Assembly (NCBI GenBank): GCA_964551305.1
Contig: CAZKBT010000024.1
Location: 1 to 45,148, forward strand
Direction: 5' to 3'
Source of the DNA: JBAZDC01 sp041654595
Lineage (GTDB): Bacteria > Pseudomonadota > Gammaproteobacteria > Burkholderiales > Burkholderiaceae_B
Length of the DNA: 45,148 nt
Shown here: one piece after another, positions 23,066 through 31,272 of the stretch
Numbering within the stretch: position 1 is the stretch's first letter
Layout: every line of letters starts with the position of its first letter
Made by a program: the position numbers and the translations under genes
Notes under the pieces: model-generated
The model's database searches: none
What the model saw: only the letters and a program-made list of their open reading frames with translations
What the model was told of the DNA's origin: nothing

Positions 23066-25291
23066 ATGAACGGGTTTGCGCACGATACCGCCACGCTATT
23101 CGACGAGACCTGGTTTGAACAGGCCGGCGCCGGATTGGACGATGCCGGGCGGACCATGCTGGCTCAGGCGGTGCGCCGGGTGCGCTCCGAAGGCGCCGAT
23201 GCCGTACTGGGAACCGGCGAGCCCTTGGCCGAGCATGGCGCGGGCACGGTTCGTATCCTGTCCGAGCTAGGCGCCGACGCGCAGACTCGGGTCAGCGCTT
23301 TGCTGACCATACTGCCCGACGAGACCGCGCATGCGCCGGCTGCCGCGGGGCACGACCTGTTGCGCAAGGAGTTCGGCGCCGACGTGATGTCGCTGGTGCA
23401 GGGAAGCCGTGCGCTGCAGCGCCTGAGCCGCCTGGCCATGCAAGCCAGCGTCGACGTCCGCGTGCAGGGCAGCGACCAAAAAGAAATGCAGCGCAAAATG
23501 CTGCTGGCGATGGCGGCCGACTTGCGCATCGTGTTGATACGTCTTTCGTCGCGTCTGCAGTCATTGCGCTGGTACGCCAGTTCGAAGCTGCCTTGCCCCG
23601 TTTCCTACGCGCGTGAAACCATGGAGCTGTTCGCGCCGCTGGCCAACAGGCTGGGTATCTGGCAAGTCAAGTGGGAAATGGAGGATCTGGCATTCCGCTT
23701 TCTGGAGCCCCAAACCTATAAGACGATTGCGCGGCAACTGGAGGAAAAGCGCGGCGAGCGTGAAGCCTTCATCAAGAGCGTGGTCGCGCGCTTGAAGCAG
23801 GAGCTGGCCGACGCGCACATCCGGGCCGAGGTATCGGGCCGGCCCAAGCACATCTATAGCATCTGGGCCAAGATGCGCAACAAGGGCATCGCCTTCGATC
23901 GTTTGTACGACCTGCGGGCCTTGCGCGTCATCGTCGACGATGAGCGGGCATGCTACGGCGTCCTGGCGCTGGTGCATTCGCTGTGGACGCCGGTGCCGGA
24001 CGAGTTCGACGACTACATTTCCAGGCCCAAGCCCAACGGCTATCGGTCTTTGCATACGGTCGTGTCGGACGGCCGGGGACGCGCGTTCGAAATCCAGATA
24101 CGCACGCGCGAGATGCATCAGTTCGCCGAGTACGGCATGGCGGCGCACTGGCGCTACAAAGAGGCGGGCGCCAAGGGCGGGCAGGTTGCTGCTTCGGGCC
24201 GCTATGATGAAAAAATTGCCTGGATGCGGCAACTGCTGTCTTGGAATCACGAAGCGGCGGACGATGCGCGAGAGCCGGCTGACAAACCCAAGGACGCCGC
24301 CGACCACGAGCGCATCTACGTCATGACGCCGCAGGCGCGCGTCATCGAACTGCCCGCGGGGGCGACGCCGGTCGATTTCGCCTATTACCTGCATAGCGAT
24401 CTGGGGCATCGTTGCCGCGGCGCCAAGGTCGACGGCCAGATGGTGCCGCTGCTCACGCGCTTGCGCACGGGCCAGACGGTGGAAATCATCGCCGCCAAAT
24501 CCGGCGGGCCTTCCCGGGATTGGCTCAGTCCGCAGTCGGGCTTTCTCGCCAGTCCGCGTTCGCGCGCCAAGGTGCGCGCCTGGTTCAATGCGATCGAGCT
24601 CCAGGAACGCATATCGCAGGGCCAGGGCATGGTGGAAAAAGAGCTCCAGCGCTTGGGCAAGACCGCCGTCAATCTCGAGCAGCTGGCGCACCAGCTGGGT
24701 TTTGCCAAGGCGGACGATTTGTACGTGGCCGTGGCCAAAGACGAATTCAGCCTGCGCCACATCGACCATGCGCTATCCGACTCCGCGCCGGCGGTTCCCG
24801 CCACGCCGACCAGGGTGTACACGCAGCGCGAAGACAACGTCGCCCGGACGGGGAAAAGCGGCGTGCTGGTGGTGGGCGTCGATTCGCTGATGACGCAGCT
24901 GGCGCGGTGCTGCCGTCCCGCGCCGCCCGACAGTATCGTGGGGTTCGTGACGCGCGGGCGCGGCGTGTCCATTCATAGGCGGGATTGCTCCGCCTACAAA
25001 GTTCTGGCCGACAGGCAGCCCGAGCGCACCATAGCCGTGGATTGGGGGGATACGGGCGACGCCCTTTATCCGATCGACATCAGCATCCGCGCCCAGGAAA
25101 GTCCCAACCTGCTGCGCGACGTTTCCGAGGTGTTCGCCAAACTGCGCTTGAACGTCGTGAGCGTCAATACGCATAGCCGCCGCTCGCTGTCGCACATGGT
25201 GTTTACGATCGAAGTGCGCAATGGCGAGCAGATTGCGCGGGCCCTGTCGGCGCTGAATGAGCTGTCCGGAATTTCGGCGTCCCGCGTGTGA
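23066..25291 (+). CDS. relA: GTP pyrophosphokinase RelA ((p)ppGpp synthetase)
   Basis: A 741-residue stringent-response enzyme that makes (p)ppGpp from ATP and GTP/GDP when uncharged tRNA reaches the ribosome. The N-terminal pseudo-hydrolase region (about 1-230) lacks the HDxxED metal site of SpoT (here FGADVMSLVQGSRALQRL), so it should not hydrolyse (p)ppGpp. The synthetase domain has the RelA-type PDEFDDYISRPKPNGYRSLH near 311-330. The TGS domain follows at about 415-478 and the ACT domain at about 670-741. I start it at the ATG at 23066 (MNGFAHD). An earlier frame to 22952 would add 38 unlikely residues across the divergent promoter region. This is the RelA rather than the SpoT paralogue. 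Confidence 0.96.
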   Translation: MNGFAHDTATLFDETWFEQAGAGLDDAGRTMLAQAVRRVRSEGADAVLGTGEPLAEHGAGTVRILSELGADAQTRVSALLTILPDETAHAPAAAGHDLLRKEFGADVMSLVQGSRALQRLSRLAMQASVDVRVQGSDQKEMQRKMLLAMAADLRIVLIRLSSRLQSLRWYASSKLPCPVSYARETMELFAPLANRLGIWQVKWEMEDLAFRFLEPQTYKTIARQLEEKRGEREAFIKSVVARLKQELADAHIRAEVSGRPKHIYSIWAKMRNKGIAFDRLYDLRALRVIVDDERACYGVLALVHSLWTPVPDEFDDYISRPKPNGYRSLHTVVSDGRGRAFEIQIRTREMHQFAEYGMAAHWRYKEAGAKGGQVAASGRYDEKIAWMRQLLSWNHEAADDAREPADKPKDAADHERIYVMTPQARVIELPAGATPVDFAYYLHSDLGHRCRGAKVDGQMVPLLTRLRTGQTVEIIAAKSGGPSRDWLSPQSGFLASPRSRAKVRAWFNAIELQERISQGQGMVEKELQRLGKTAVNLEQLAHQLGFAKADDLYVAVAKDEFSLRHIDHALSDSAPAVPATPTRVYTQREDNVARTGKSGVLVVGVDSLMTQLARCCRPAPPDSIVGFVTRGRGVSIHRRDCSAYKVLADRQPERTIAVDWGDTGDALYPIDISIRAQESPNLLRDVSEVFAKLRLNVVSVNTHSRRSLSHMVFTIEVRNGEQIARALSALNELSGISASRV

Positions 25292-25442
25292 GCGGCGCAG
25301 GCGATACGCGTGGCGCGATGCGCTCGAGCGCCTTGCCGGTTCGCGGCTCATCCAGCGTGTGGAGTACTATCCTGCTATTGTGTCGCGCTTCCGATGAGGG
25401 CGCGGCCCCGGTTCTCCCGTCCAACCTACCTCGATAAACAGC

Positions 25443-26255
25443 ATGTCACTGATAATTATCCTATCGCTTTTGGCGCTCGGCGCCGCCAGTGGTTTCTTCG
25501 CGGGCCTGCTCGGCGTCGGCGGCGGCATGATGATGGTGCCGTTCCTGACCGCCATGCTGTCGCGCACGGGGGTCGACGCGGGCCTGGCGATCAAGATGGC
25601 GATCGCGACGTCCATGGCGGCCATCATGTTCACTTCGCTTTCCAGCGTGCGCGCCCACCATCGGCGCGGCGCCGTGCGCTGGGACATCGTGCGCAAGATC
25701 GCTCCCGGGATCGTGGTGGGGAGCCTGATCGGCAGCCTGGGCATCTTCGCCATGGTCAAGGGCGGCTATCTCGCTTTGTTCTTCGGTATATTCGTCGCGT
25801 TCTCGGCAACCCAGATGCTGTTGAACAAAAAGCCGGCCGCGTCGCGGCAGATGCCCGGCAAGGCGGGGCAGTTCGCCGCCGGCGGCGTGATCGGCCTGAT
25901 CTCGGGCCTGGTCGGCGCGGGCGGCGGATTCATGAGCGTGCCGTTCATGCTGTGGTGCAACGTAGCGATCCATTCGGCGGTCGCCACCAGCGCGGCGCTC
26001 GGCTTTCCGATCGCCGTGACCAACGTCCTCGGCTACGTCTGGGCTGGGCTGGGCTTGCATGGCTTGCCGCCGTGGTCGATCGGATATATCTGGCTGCCCG
26101 CACTGGCGCTCATCGTCATGATGAGCGTGCTGACCGCGCCGTTGGGCGCGAAAGCGGCCCACAATCTGCCCGTGGCCTCGCTCAAAAAGGTGTTCGCCTG
26201 CATCCTGTACCTGCTGGCCATTTATATGTTCTGGAAAGGCATGACGGAAACATGA
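25443..26255 (+). CDS. TauE/SafE-family membrane permease
   Basis: A 270-residue integral membrane protein with about eight transmembrane segments. It shows the internal duplication of the DUF81/TauE family: GFFAGLLGVGGGMMMVPF (about 18-35) and GLISGLVGAGGGFMSVPF (about 154-171). Family members export or import sulfur-containing or organic anions such as sulfite, sulfoacetate or taurine derivatives. The substrate here is unknown. A terminator with eight Ts follows at 26319-26346. The gene seems to be a stand-alone unit, 151 bases after relA. Confidence 0.92.
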   Translation: MSLIIILSLLALGAASGFFAGLLGVGGGMMMVPFLTAMLSRTGVDAGLAIKMAIATSMAAIMFTSLSSVRAHHRRGAVRWDIVRKIAPGIVVGSLIGSLGIFAMVKGGYLALFFGIFVAFSATQMLLNKKPAASRQMPGKAGQFAAGGVIGLISGLVGAGGGFMSVPFMLWCNVAIHSAVATSAALGFPIAVTNVLGYVWAGLGLHGLPPWSIGYIWLPALALIVMMSVLTAPLGAKAAHNLPVASLKKVFACILYLLAIYMFWKGMTET

Positions 26256-26318
26256 CGCGACGTCCGGCATACAAGGGAAAACCCGCGATTTTCAGGCGGA
26301 TTTTCCCCGACTTGGTGG

Positions 26319-26346
26319 CGCGTTTCGAAGAAAGCGCGTTTTTTTT
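26319..26346 (+). terminator. Intrinsic terminator after the TauE/SafE gene
   Basis: CGCGTTTC (26319-26326) pairs with GAAA and CGCG (26330-26338, one bulged G) around a 3-base loop and is followed by eight Ts (26339-26346). It separates the permease gene from the cold-shock promoter just downstream. Confidence 0.85.
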
Positions 26347-26367
26347 GAAAAAATCGTTGAGATTTGT

Positions 26368-26396
26368 TTGACTTGACTTTATTTTGTCCGTACGAT
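26368..26396 (+). promoter_or_regulatory. Sigma-70 promoter of the cold-shock gene
   Basis: TTGACT (26368-26373) and TACGAT (26391-26396) are separated by exactly 17 bases. Transcription would start near 26403, giving a leader of about 130 bases before the csp ATG, which matches the long leaders of cspA-type mRNAs. Confidence 0.65.
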
Positions 26397-26428
26397 GTGT
26401 GCTTAGATTTTCAAGTTCGTCGAAGTTA

Positions 26429-26466
26429 GTACAATATAAGTACCAGGAAACAACCAGTACTTTTTT
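26429..26466 (+). promoter_or_regulatory. Structured csp leader with competing GTAC stems and a T-tract
   Basis: Three GTAC tetramers (26429-26432, 26440-26443, 26457-26460) can pair in alternative ways. The second and third extend to a 6-bp stem AAGTAC/GTACTT (26438-26443 with 26457-26462) followed by Ts to 26466. The first and second form a weaker 4-bp stem. This could be a temperature-responsive or attenuating element, which is inference. Confidence 0.4.
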
Positions 26467-26534
26467 GCTCCAATCTCTACACCTTGACAATCTTCTATAG
26501 AGCGGATTGCTCGTTACTTTTAGGGATTGCAAAA

Positions 26535-26744
26535 ATGTCCACAGAAACTGGTATTGTCAAATGGTTCAACAACGAAAAGGGCTTTGGTTTCATCAAGCCT
26601 GAATCGGGCAACAAGGACCTCTTCGTTCATCACACCGACATCATCGGCTCCGGCTTCAAGTCGCTGGAAGAAAACCAACGTGTTTCCTACGTTGCGGCCG
26701 AAGGCCAAAAAGGCCCTCAAGCCAAGTCGGTCCAAGTCATCTAA
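26535..26744 (+). CDS. Cold-shock protein CspA family
   Basis: A 69-residue single cold-shock domain that binds single-stranded RNA and DNA and melts mRNA structure. RNP1 is KGFGFI and RNP2 is DLFVHHT, both intact. The start is MSTETGIVKWFNNEKGFGF. The ATG at 26535 has AGGGA nine bases upstream. A longer frame to 26484 adds 17 residues not found in the family. The gene has a well-formed promoter, a leader of about 130 bases with possible regulatory pairing, and three hairpins after its stop. Whether it is cold-inducible or constitutive cannot be read from the coding sequence. Confidence 0.97.
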   Translation: MSTETGIVKWFNNEKGFGFIKPESGNKDLFVHHTDIIGSGFKSLEENQRVSYVAAEGQKGPQAKSVQVI

Positions 26745-26757
26745 TTGATGCCGGCAT

Positions 26758-26839
26758 GCCGATCACTTTGTTGATCGGCTTCCAAAGCCCGCTTCAAGGC
26801 GGGCTTGAAAGAAAACCCACTGTCCGCAGTGGGTTTTTT
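26758..26839. terminator. Three tandem hairpins after csp, last one an intrinsic terminator
   Basis: Three perfect stem-loops follow each other: GCCGATCA/TGATCGGC (26758-26779), AAGCCCGC/GCGGGCTT (26785-26806) and AAAACCCACT/AGTGGGTTTT (26812-26837, T-run to 26839). The last has A and T runs on both sides and can serve both csp and the convergent deaminase gene ending at 26862. The first two may protect the mRNA 3' end. Confidence 0.85.
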
Positions 26840-26861
26840 GCATTGCGCGTCCGGCCGAGAA

Positions 26862-27890
26862 TCAAATGAAAGCGGACAGTTCCTCGAGCAGATCGGTTTT
26901 ATCGGCTTCGGGCAGGAAAGACGCCCGGATGCTGTTGGCGGCCAGGATCACCAGGTCTTGGCGCGCCAGCGACAACGCTTCGGCGCAGGCCTGATAGTTC
27001 GCCGCAAGATAGCCTCCGAAATACGCGGGGTCGTCGCTATTGATCGTCACGTTCACGCCGCGCTCGAGCAGGCGCCCCAGATTATGCTCGCTCATGCCGG
27101 GCACGACCCGGAGTTTGACGTTGGACAGCGGGCAGAGCGTCAGAGGTATCTGCTCGTCGACCAGCCTTTGCAGCAGCTCGGGATCGTCTTCGGCGCGCAC
27201 GCCGTGATCGATGCGCTCGACCTTCAGCACGTCGAGCGCCTTCCTGACGTAGTCGGCGGGACCTTCTTCTCCGGCATGCGCAACCAGCCGGAAGCCGAGT
27301 TCTTTGCATTTCCCGAAAACCCGCGCGTATTTTTCGGGCGGATTGCCGGCTTCCGACGAATCCAGGCCTATGGCTATCCAGAGGTCGCCATGGTGCTCGC
27401 GCAAAGGCAAGGCGGCGTCCAGCGCGGCGAAGGCGTCCCGCTCGTCCAGATGGCGCAGGAAACTGAGGATCAGGTAGCTGCTGACGCCCAGTTCCCGGCG
27501 CGCGTCGCGCAGCGCGCGCGCCAGGCCCGCGAAGACGGTTTGTATCGCGACGCCGCGTTGCGTATGCGCCTGGGGATCGAACATGATCTCGGCATGGCGT
27601 ATGCCATCGGCACGGGCCCGCCGCATGTAGGCCATCGCCATGTCGTAGAAATCCTGTTCGTGCAGCAGCACCGTCGTGCCCGCGTAGTACAGATCCAGGA
27701 AGGACTGCAGGTTCTCGAAGGCATAGGCTTGCCGTAGCGCATCGACCGAGGCGTAAGGCAGGGCCACCTGGTTGCGCCGGGCCAGTTCGAACAACAGTTC
27801 GGGCTCCAGCGTTCCTTCGATATGCACGTGCAGTTCCGCCTTGGGCAGTTCGCGTATGAAGGCCAGGCGCTCCAGCGGCGAGGTAAACAC
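26862..27890 (-). CDS. Probable adenine deaminase (adenosine deaminase superfamily)
   Basis: A 342-residue zinc amidohydrolase. I chose the GTG at 27890 because GAGGAG lies about nine bases before it. The frame continues upstream to 27989, but inside the DUF423 gene. Metal and catalytic residues are His21 and His23 (ELHVHIEGT), His205 and Glu208 (VAHAGEEG), His229 (RIDHGVR) and Asp286-Asp287. The block NSDDPAYFGGY and CPLSNVKLRV resemble the adenine deaminases of the Aah1/PA0148 type more than true adenosine deaminases. The likely reaction is therefore adenine to hypoxanthine in purine salvage, though many databases will call it adenosine deaminase. It follows the DUF423 gene by 11 bases. Confidence 0.9.
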   Translation of the reverse strand: MFTSPLERLAFIRELPKAELHVHIEGTLEPELLFELARRNQVALPYASVDALRQAYAFENLQSFLDLYYAGTTVLLHEQDFYDMAMAYMRRARADGIRHAEIMFDPQAHTQRGVAIQTVFAGLARALRDARRELGVSSYLILSFLRHLDERDAFAALDAALPLREHHGDLWIAIGLDSSEAGNPPEKYARVFGKCKELGFRLVAHAGEEGPADYVRKALDVLKVERIDHGVRAEDDPELLQRLVDEQIPLTLCPLSNVKLRVVPGMSEHNLGRLLERGVNVTINSDDPAYFGGYLAANYQACAEALSLARQDLVILAANSIRASFLPEADKTDLLEELSAFI

Positions 27891-27901
27891 GGCGCGTCTC
27901 C

Positions 27902-28276
27902 TCAAGCCGATCGGTAGGCGGCAAGCGCCAGCAGCGCCCATGCCGCGATGAAGGCCGTGCCTCCGATGGGCGTGACGGCCCCCAGCCATTTGACGCCGGT
28001 CAGCGTGAGCAGGTAGAGGCTGCCGCTGAAAACGAGGATGCCGGCCAGCATGAGATTGCCCGACCAGATCGCCAACGCGCCGTCGAGGCGGCCGATCAGC
28101 GAAGCCAGGGCCAGCATGCCAAGGCCGTGCACCATTTGGTAAAGTACTGCTGTGTGCCAGATGGCCAGCTCATCGGGAGACAGGATGCGTTTCAGGCCAT
28201 GCGCTCCGAAGGCGCCCGCTGCGACGCCGGTCAGCAATACCAGCGCGGCGGCAATGATCAGATGTCGTTCAGTCAC
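27902..28276 (-). CDS. DUF423 (YgdD-like) small membrane protein
   Basis: A 124-residue inner-membrane protein with about four transmembrane segments. The family opening is LTGVAAGAFGAHGLKRILSPDELAIWHTAVLYQM and the conserved ending is GVKWLGAVTPIGGTAFIAAWALLALAA (both read as segments at about 15-48 and 93-119). Its function is not known in any organism I can cite with confidence. It lies 11 bases upstream of the deaminase gene, whose ribosome-binding site sits right behind its stop, so the two are co-transcribed. Confidence 0.93.
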   Translation of the reverse strand: MTERHLIIAAALVLLTGVAAGAFGAHGLKRILSPDELAIWHTAVLYQMVHGLGMLALASLIGRLDGALAIWSGNLMLAGILVFSGSLYLLTLTGVKWLGAVTPIGGTAFIAAWALLALAAYRSA

Positions 28277-28432
28277 GGTAATTTCCTGCGAGGTTTGGGA
28301 TCATCGAGAACCAGCATGACCTATTGTACCCAGGCCTCATCAGCCATGGCGGGGAACCATTAGGGGCCGATTGGCGGCATAATGGCAGTCCGTCCGGCGA
28401 GCTGGACGCGGCGCGTTTTTACAGGAGATGAA

Positions 28433-29077
28433 GTGGCGAGGTTTTCGAACGCAATCGCTAGGCAGGTGGTCGATGCTTTGATGCGGTATCGCTGGAGTCG
28501 CACGATCGTGGGCGTGCTCGTGTTGCTTGCCGTCGCCGGAGGCGGCCTGGGCGTCGTTTTGCAGGCCGCGTCTTCCGATACGCAGGCCCTGCCCGCGGGT
28601 ATTGCCTATACCCTGACCGGCAAGGTCGTAAACGTGGCCGACGGAGATACCTTCACGCTGCTGGCCGACGGTCGGCAGCAGCGGGTTCGCCTGGCCAGCA
28701 TCGACGCGCCGGAGCAAAGCAAGGATGCCAAGCGGCGAGGGCAACCCATGGCGTCGGCGTCGCGCAAGGCCTTGGCCGTTCTGCTGGCGGGCAAGACAGT
28801 CACCGCGCAATGCTATGAGAAAGACCGTTACAGCCGTCATATTTGCAACGTGCCGCTGGAAGACGGCCGTATCGTGAATCGGGTCATGGTGCAGGACGGC
28901 TTGGCCTGGGCCAATATGGAGGGACGCGGCAAGTTCATGCGCGACCCCGCCCTGCACGCCCTGGAGCGCGATGCCCGGCAGGCTCGCAAGGGTCTTTGGG
29001 CGGTAGGCAATCCGGTGGCGCCCTGGGCGTGGCGTTATCAATGTTGGACGCAGCATCAATGCCAGGGGGCGGGGTGA
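28433..29077 (+). CDS. Membrane-anchored staphylococcal-nuclease-type endonuclease
   Basis: A 214-residue protein from the GTG at 28433, which has AGGAG six bases upstream. An earlier ATG at 28382 gives an unlikely N terminus. One transmembrane anchor (about 24-45, RTIVGVLVLLAVAGGGLGVV) places the nuclease domain in the periplasm. The SNase domain runs from about 60: VVNVADGDTF (Ca-site Asp), RVRLASIDAPEQ (catalytic Arg and Asp), then QCYEKDRYSRHICNV and GLAWANMEGRGKFM. It should cleave DNA or RNA. Its stop shares one base with the start of the peptide-binding lipoprotein gene (TGATG), so the nuclease is translationally coupled to an ABC importer. Confidence 0.88.
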   Translation: MARFSNAIARQVVDALMRYRWSRTIVGVLVLLAVAGGGLGVVLQAASSDTQALPAGIAYTLTGKVVNVADGDTFTLLADGRQQRVRLASIDAPEQSKDAKRRGQPMASASRKALAVLLAGKTVTAQCYEKDRYSRHICNVPLEDGRIVNRVMVQDGLAWANMEGRGKFMRDPALHALERDARQARKGLWAVGNPVAPWAWRYQCWTQHQCQGAG

Positions 29078-31272
29078 TGGTTCGTTTTCTTGCGATGCTT
29101 GTCGCGCTCGCATGCCTCACGGCATGCTCGCCGCATCCGGTCAACAGCCCGTACGACCCCGAAGCGCTGGCGCAAAACACCTTGTTTACCGCATTCACCC
29201 AGCGCTCTCCCAAGCACCTGGACCCGGCGCGCTCGTATTCCAGCGACGAAACGCCTTTCACCTATTCGATCTACGAGCCGCCGTATGCCTACGATTACCT
29301 GCGGCGTCCCTATGTGCTCAAGCCCAAGACCGCCGTGGAGGTCGTGACGCCCCGCTATTACGATGCGCAAGGCAACGTCCTGGCCGAGGACGCGCCGGGC
29401 GAGCAGGTTGCCGTCAGTGTCTATGACATCAGGATCAAGCCCGGCATACGCTTTCAACCGCATCCTTCCCTGGCGCTGGACGGCGAGGGCAAGCCGCGTT
29501 ACTGGCCGTTGAAAGAGGGCGAGCTCGACGGCAAGTACGGCATGGCCGATTTCGAACACACGGGCACGCGCGAATTGGTCGCCGACGACTATGTCTATGC
29601 CTGGAAGCGCCTGGCCAGTCCGCGCGTCGCGTCGCCCATATTCGGCGTGTTCGCCGAGCACGTCGTCGACATGCGGGATTTCGGTGAGCGCTTGAAGCGG
29701 CATGTCCGGGAGTCGGGCCTGCCGGCCGATGCCTGGCTGGACCTGCGGTCGTTCGATTTCGAGGGGGTTCAGGCCATGGACGACCACACCTTGCGCATCA
29801 AGGTGATCGGCAAGTATCCCCAGTTCAAGTATTGGCTGGCGATGACATTCTCGGCGCCCATACCCTGGGAGGCGGAGCGCTTCTACAGCCAGCCCGGCAT
29901 GGCCGAGCACGATCTGTCGCTCAATACCTGGCCGGTGGGCACGGGTCCTTACATGTTGAGCGAGTCATGGGTGAATCGGCGCCACGTGCTGACACGCAAT
30001 CCGTACTTCCGGGGCGAGCCCTATCCGTGCAAAGGCGAACCTCGGGACGAGGCGGACGGCTTGCTGGCCGATTGCGGAAAACCGATGCCGTTCGTGGATC
30101 GGGTCGAATTCATACTGGAAAAAGAAAGCGTGCCGCTGATGGGCAAGTTCCTGCAAGGCTATTACGACATCCCCCAGATCGAGCGCGGCGAATACGGCGT
30201 GGCGATGAGGGTGGCCGCGGGCGACTCCTCCGAGAAGGCCGCCCTGTACAACGAGCGGGGCATCCTGCTGCGCAGCGCGACCGAGGCGCAATACTTTTAC
30301 CTGGGATTCAACTGGCTGGATCCGGTGGTCGGCGACGTAGGTTCTGAAGAGCGGCGGGAAAAGAACCGGAAACTGCGGCAGGCCATCAGCATTGCCTTCG
30401 ATTGGGAGCAGTTCGTCTCGATTTTCCAGGATGGCGAAGCGCAGGCGTCGCACGGTCCCGTGCCGCCAGGGGTTCCGGGCTACGAGCCCTTGCCGCAGGG
30501 CCGCAATCCCGTGGTGTACGATTTGGTCGACGGACGCGTGACGCGGCGCGATCTGGATCAAGCCCGCCGGCTGCTGAGCGAAGCGGGCTATCCCGACGGG
30601 CGCGACGCCAAGACGGGGCGCCCGCTCATACTGAACTATGATTCGGCCGGCGGCATGGGCTCCAGCGCGATGCTGGATTGGATGCGGCGGCAATTGGCGT
30701 CCATCAACGTGCAGCTTGAAATCAGGGCGACCGACTACAACCGCTTCCAGGACAAGATGCGCAATGGCAGCGCGCAGATGTTCATGTGGGGCTGGCTGGC
30801 GGACTATCCGGATGCGGAAAATTTTCTGTTCCTGCTATACGGACCGAACGGCAAGGTCAAGCATGGCGGCGAAAATGCGTCCAACTACGAGAATCCCGAG
30901 TTTGACCGGCTGTTCGAAAAAATGCGCTTTCTGGATGACGGTCCCGAGAAGAACGCCTTGATCAAGGAAATGGTCGGCATCGTCCAGCAGGATGCGCCTT
31001 GGATGTTCGGCTATATCCCGAAATCGGGCGGCGCCTATCAGCAATGGGTCGGCAATGCCAAGCCCAGCCAGATGGTGCGCGACACGCTGCAATACTACCG
31101 GATCGATCCCGCCTTGCGCGCGCAGAAGGTCAAGGAATGGAACACGCCGCGTTGGGGGGCCTTGTGGTGGCTGGCGGGGCTGCTGGCGCTGTTGGCGTGG
31201 GCCGTGGCGCGCTTGACGCGCCGGCGGGCCCGCGCGACGGCGTTGGCGGCGCCGACGGAGGAACGTCCATGA
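29077..31272 (+). CDS. Family 5 solute-binding lipoprotein of a peptide-type ABC importer, with C-terminal membrane helix
   Basis: A 731-residue exported protein. The signal MVRFLAMLVALACLTAC ends in a good lipobox (LTAC, Cys17), so it should be lipidated. The SBP_bac_5 core runs from about 30 to 680, with blocks such as LNTWPVGTGPYMLSESW and the C-terminal lobe MFMWGWLADYPDAENFL. After the core a single hydrophobic helix (about 692-711, GALWWLAGLLALLAWAV) and an Arg-rich tail follow, an uncommon addition that would hold the C terminus in the inner membrane as well. It is longer than OppA/YejA (about 540-600). It presents oligopeptide-like solutes to the two permeases encoded next. The ATG overlaps the nuclease stop, and its stop overlaps the permease start (ATGA). 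Confidence 0.88.
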   Translation: MVRFLAMLVALACLTACSPHPVNSPYDPEALAQNTLFTAFTQRSPKHLDPARSYSSDETPFTYSIYEPPYAYDYLRRPYVLKPKTAVEVVTPRYYDAQGNVLAEDAPGEQVAVSVYDIRIKPGIRFQPHPSLALDGEGKPRYWPLKEGELDGKYGMADFEHTGTRELVADDYVYAWKRLASPRVASPIFGVFAEHVVDMRDFGERLKRHVRESGLPADAWLDLRSFDFEGVQAMDDHTLRIKVIGKYPQFKYWLAMTFSAPIPWEAERFYSQPGMAEHDLSLNTWPVGTGPYMLSESWVNRRHVLTRNPYFRGEPYPCKGEPRDEADGLLADCGKPMPFVDRVEFILEKESVPLMGKFLQGYYDIPQIERGEYGVAMRVAAGDSSEKAALYNERGILLRSATEAQYFYLGFNWLDPVVGDVGSEERREKNRKLRQAISIAFDWEQFVSIFQDGEAQASHGPVPPGVPGYEPLPQGRNPVVYDLVDGRVTRRDLDQARRLLSEAGYPDGRDAKTGRPLILNYDSAGGMGSSAMLDWMRRQLASINVQLEIRATDYNRFQDKMRNGSAQMFMWGWLADYPDAENFLFLLYGPNGKVKHGGENASNYENPEFDRLFEKMRFLDDGPEKNALIKEMVGIVQQDAPWMFGYIPKSGGAYQQWVGNAKPSQMVRDTLQYYRIDPALRAQKVKEWNTPRWGALWWLAGLLALLAWAVARLTRRRARATALAAPTEERP

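Noticed and set aside
23066..25291. SpoT (bifunctional synthetase/hydrolase) as alternative for relA
   Set aside because: The HDxxED hydrolase residues are absent and the synthetase segment has the RelA-type EFDDY.
25313..25335. GC-rich palindrome (GCGCTCGAGCGC) after relA as a terminator
   Set aside because: It is only 12 bases with no loop and no T-tract; too weak to call.
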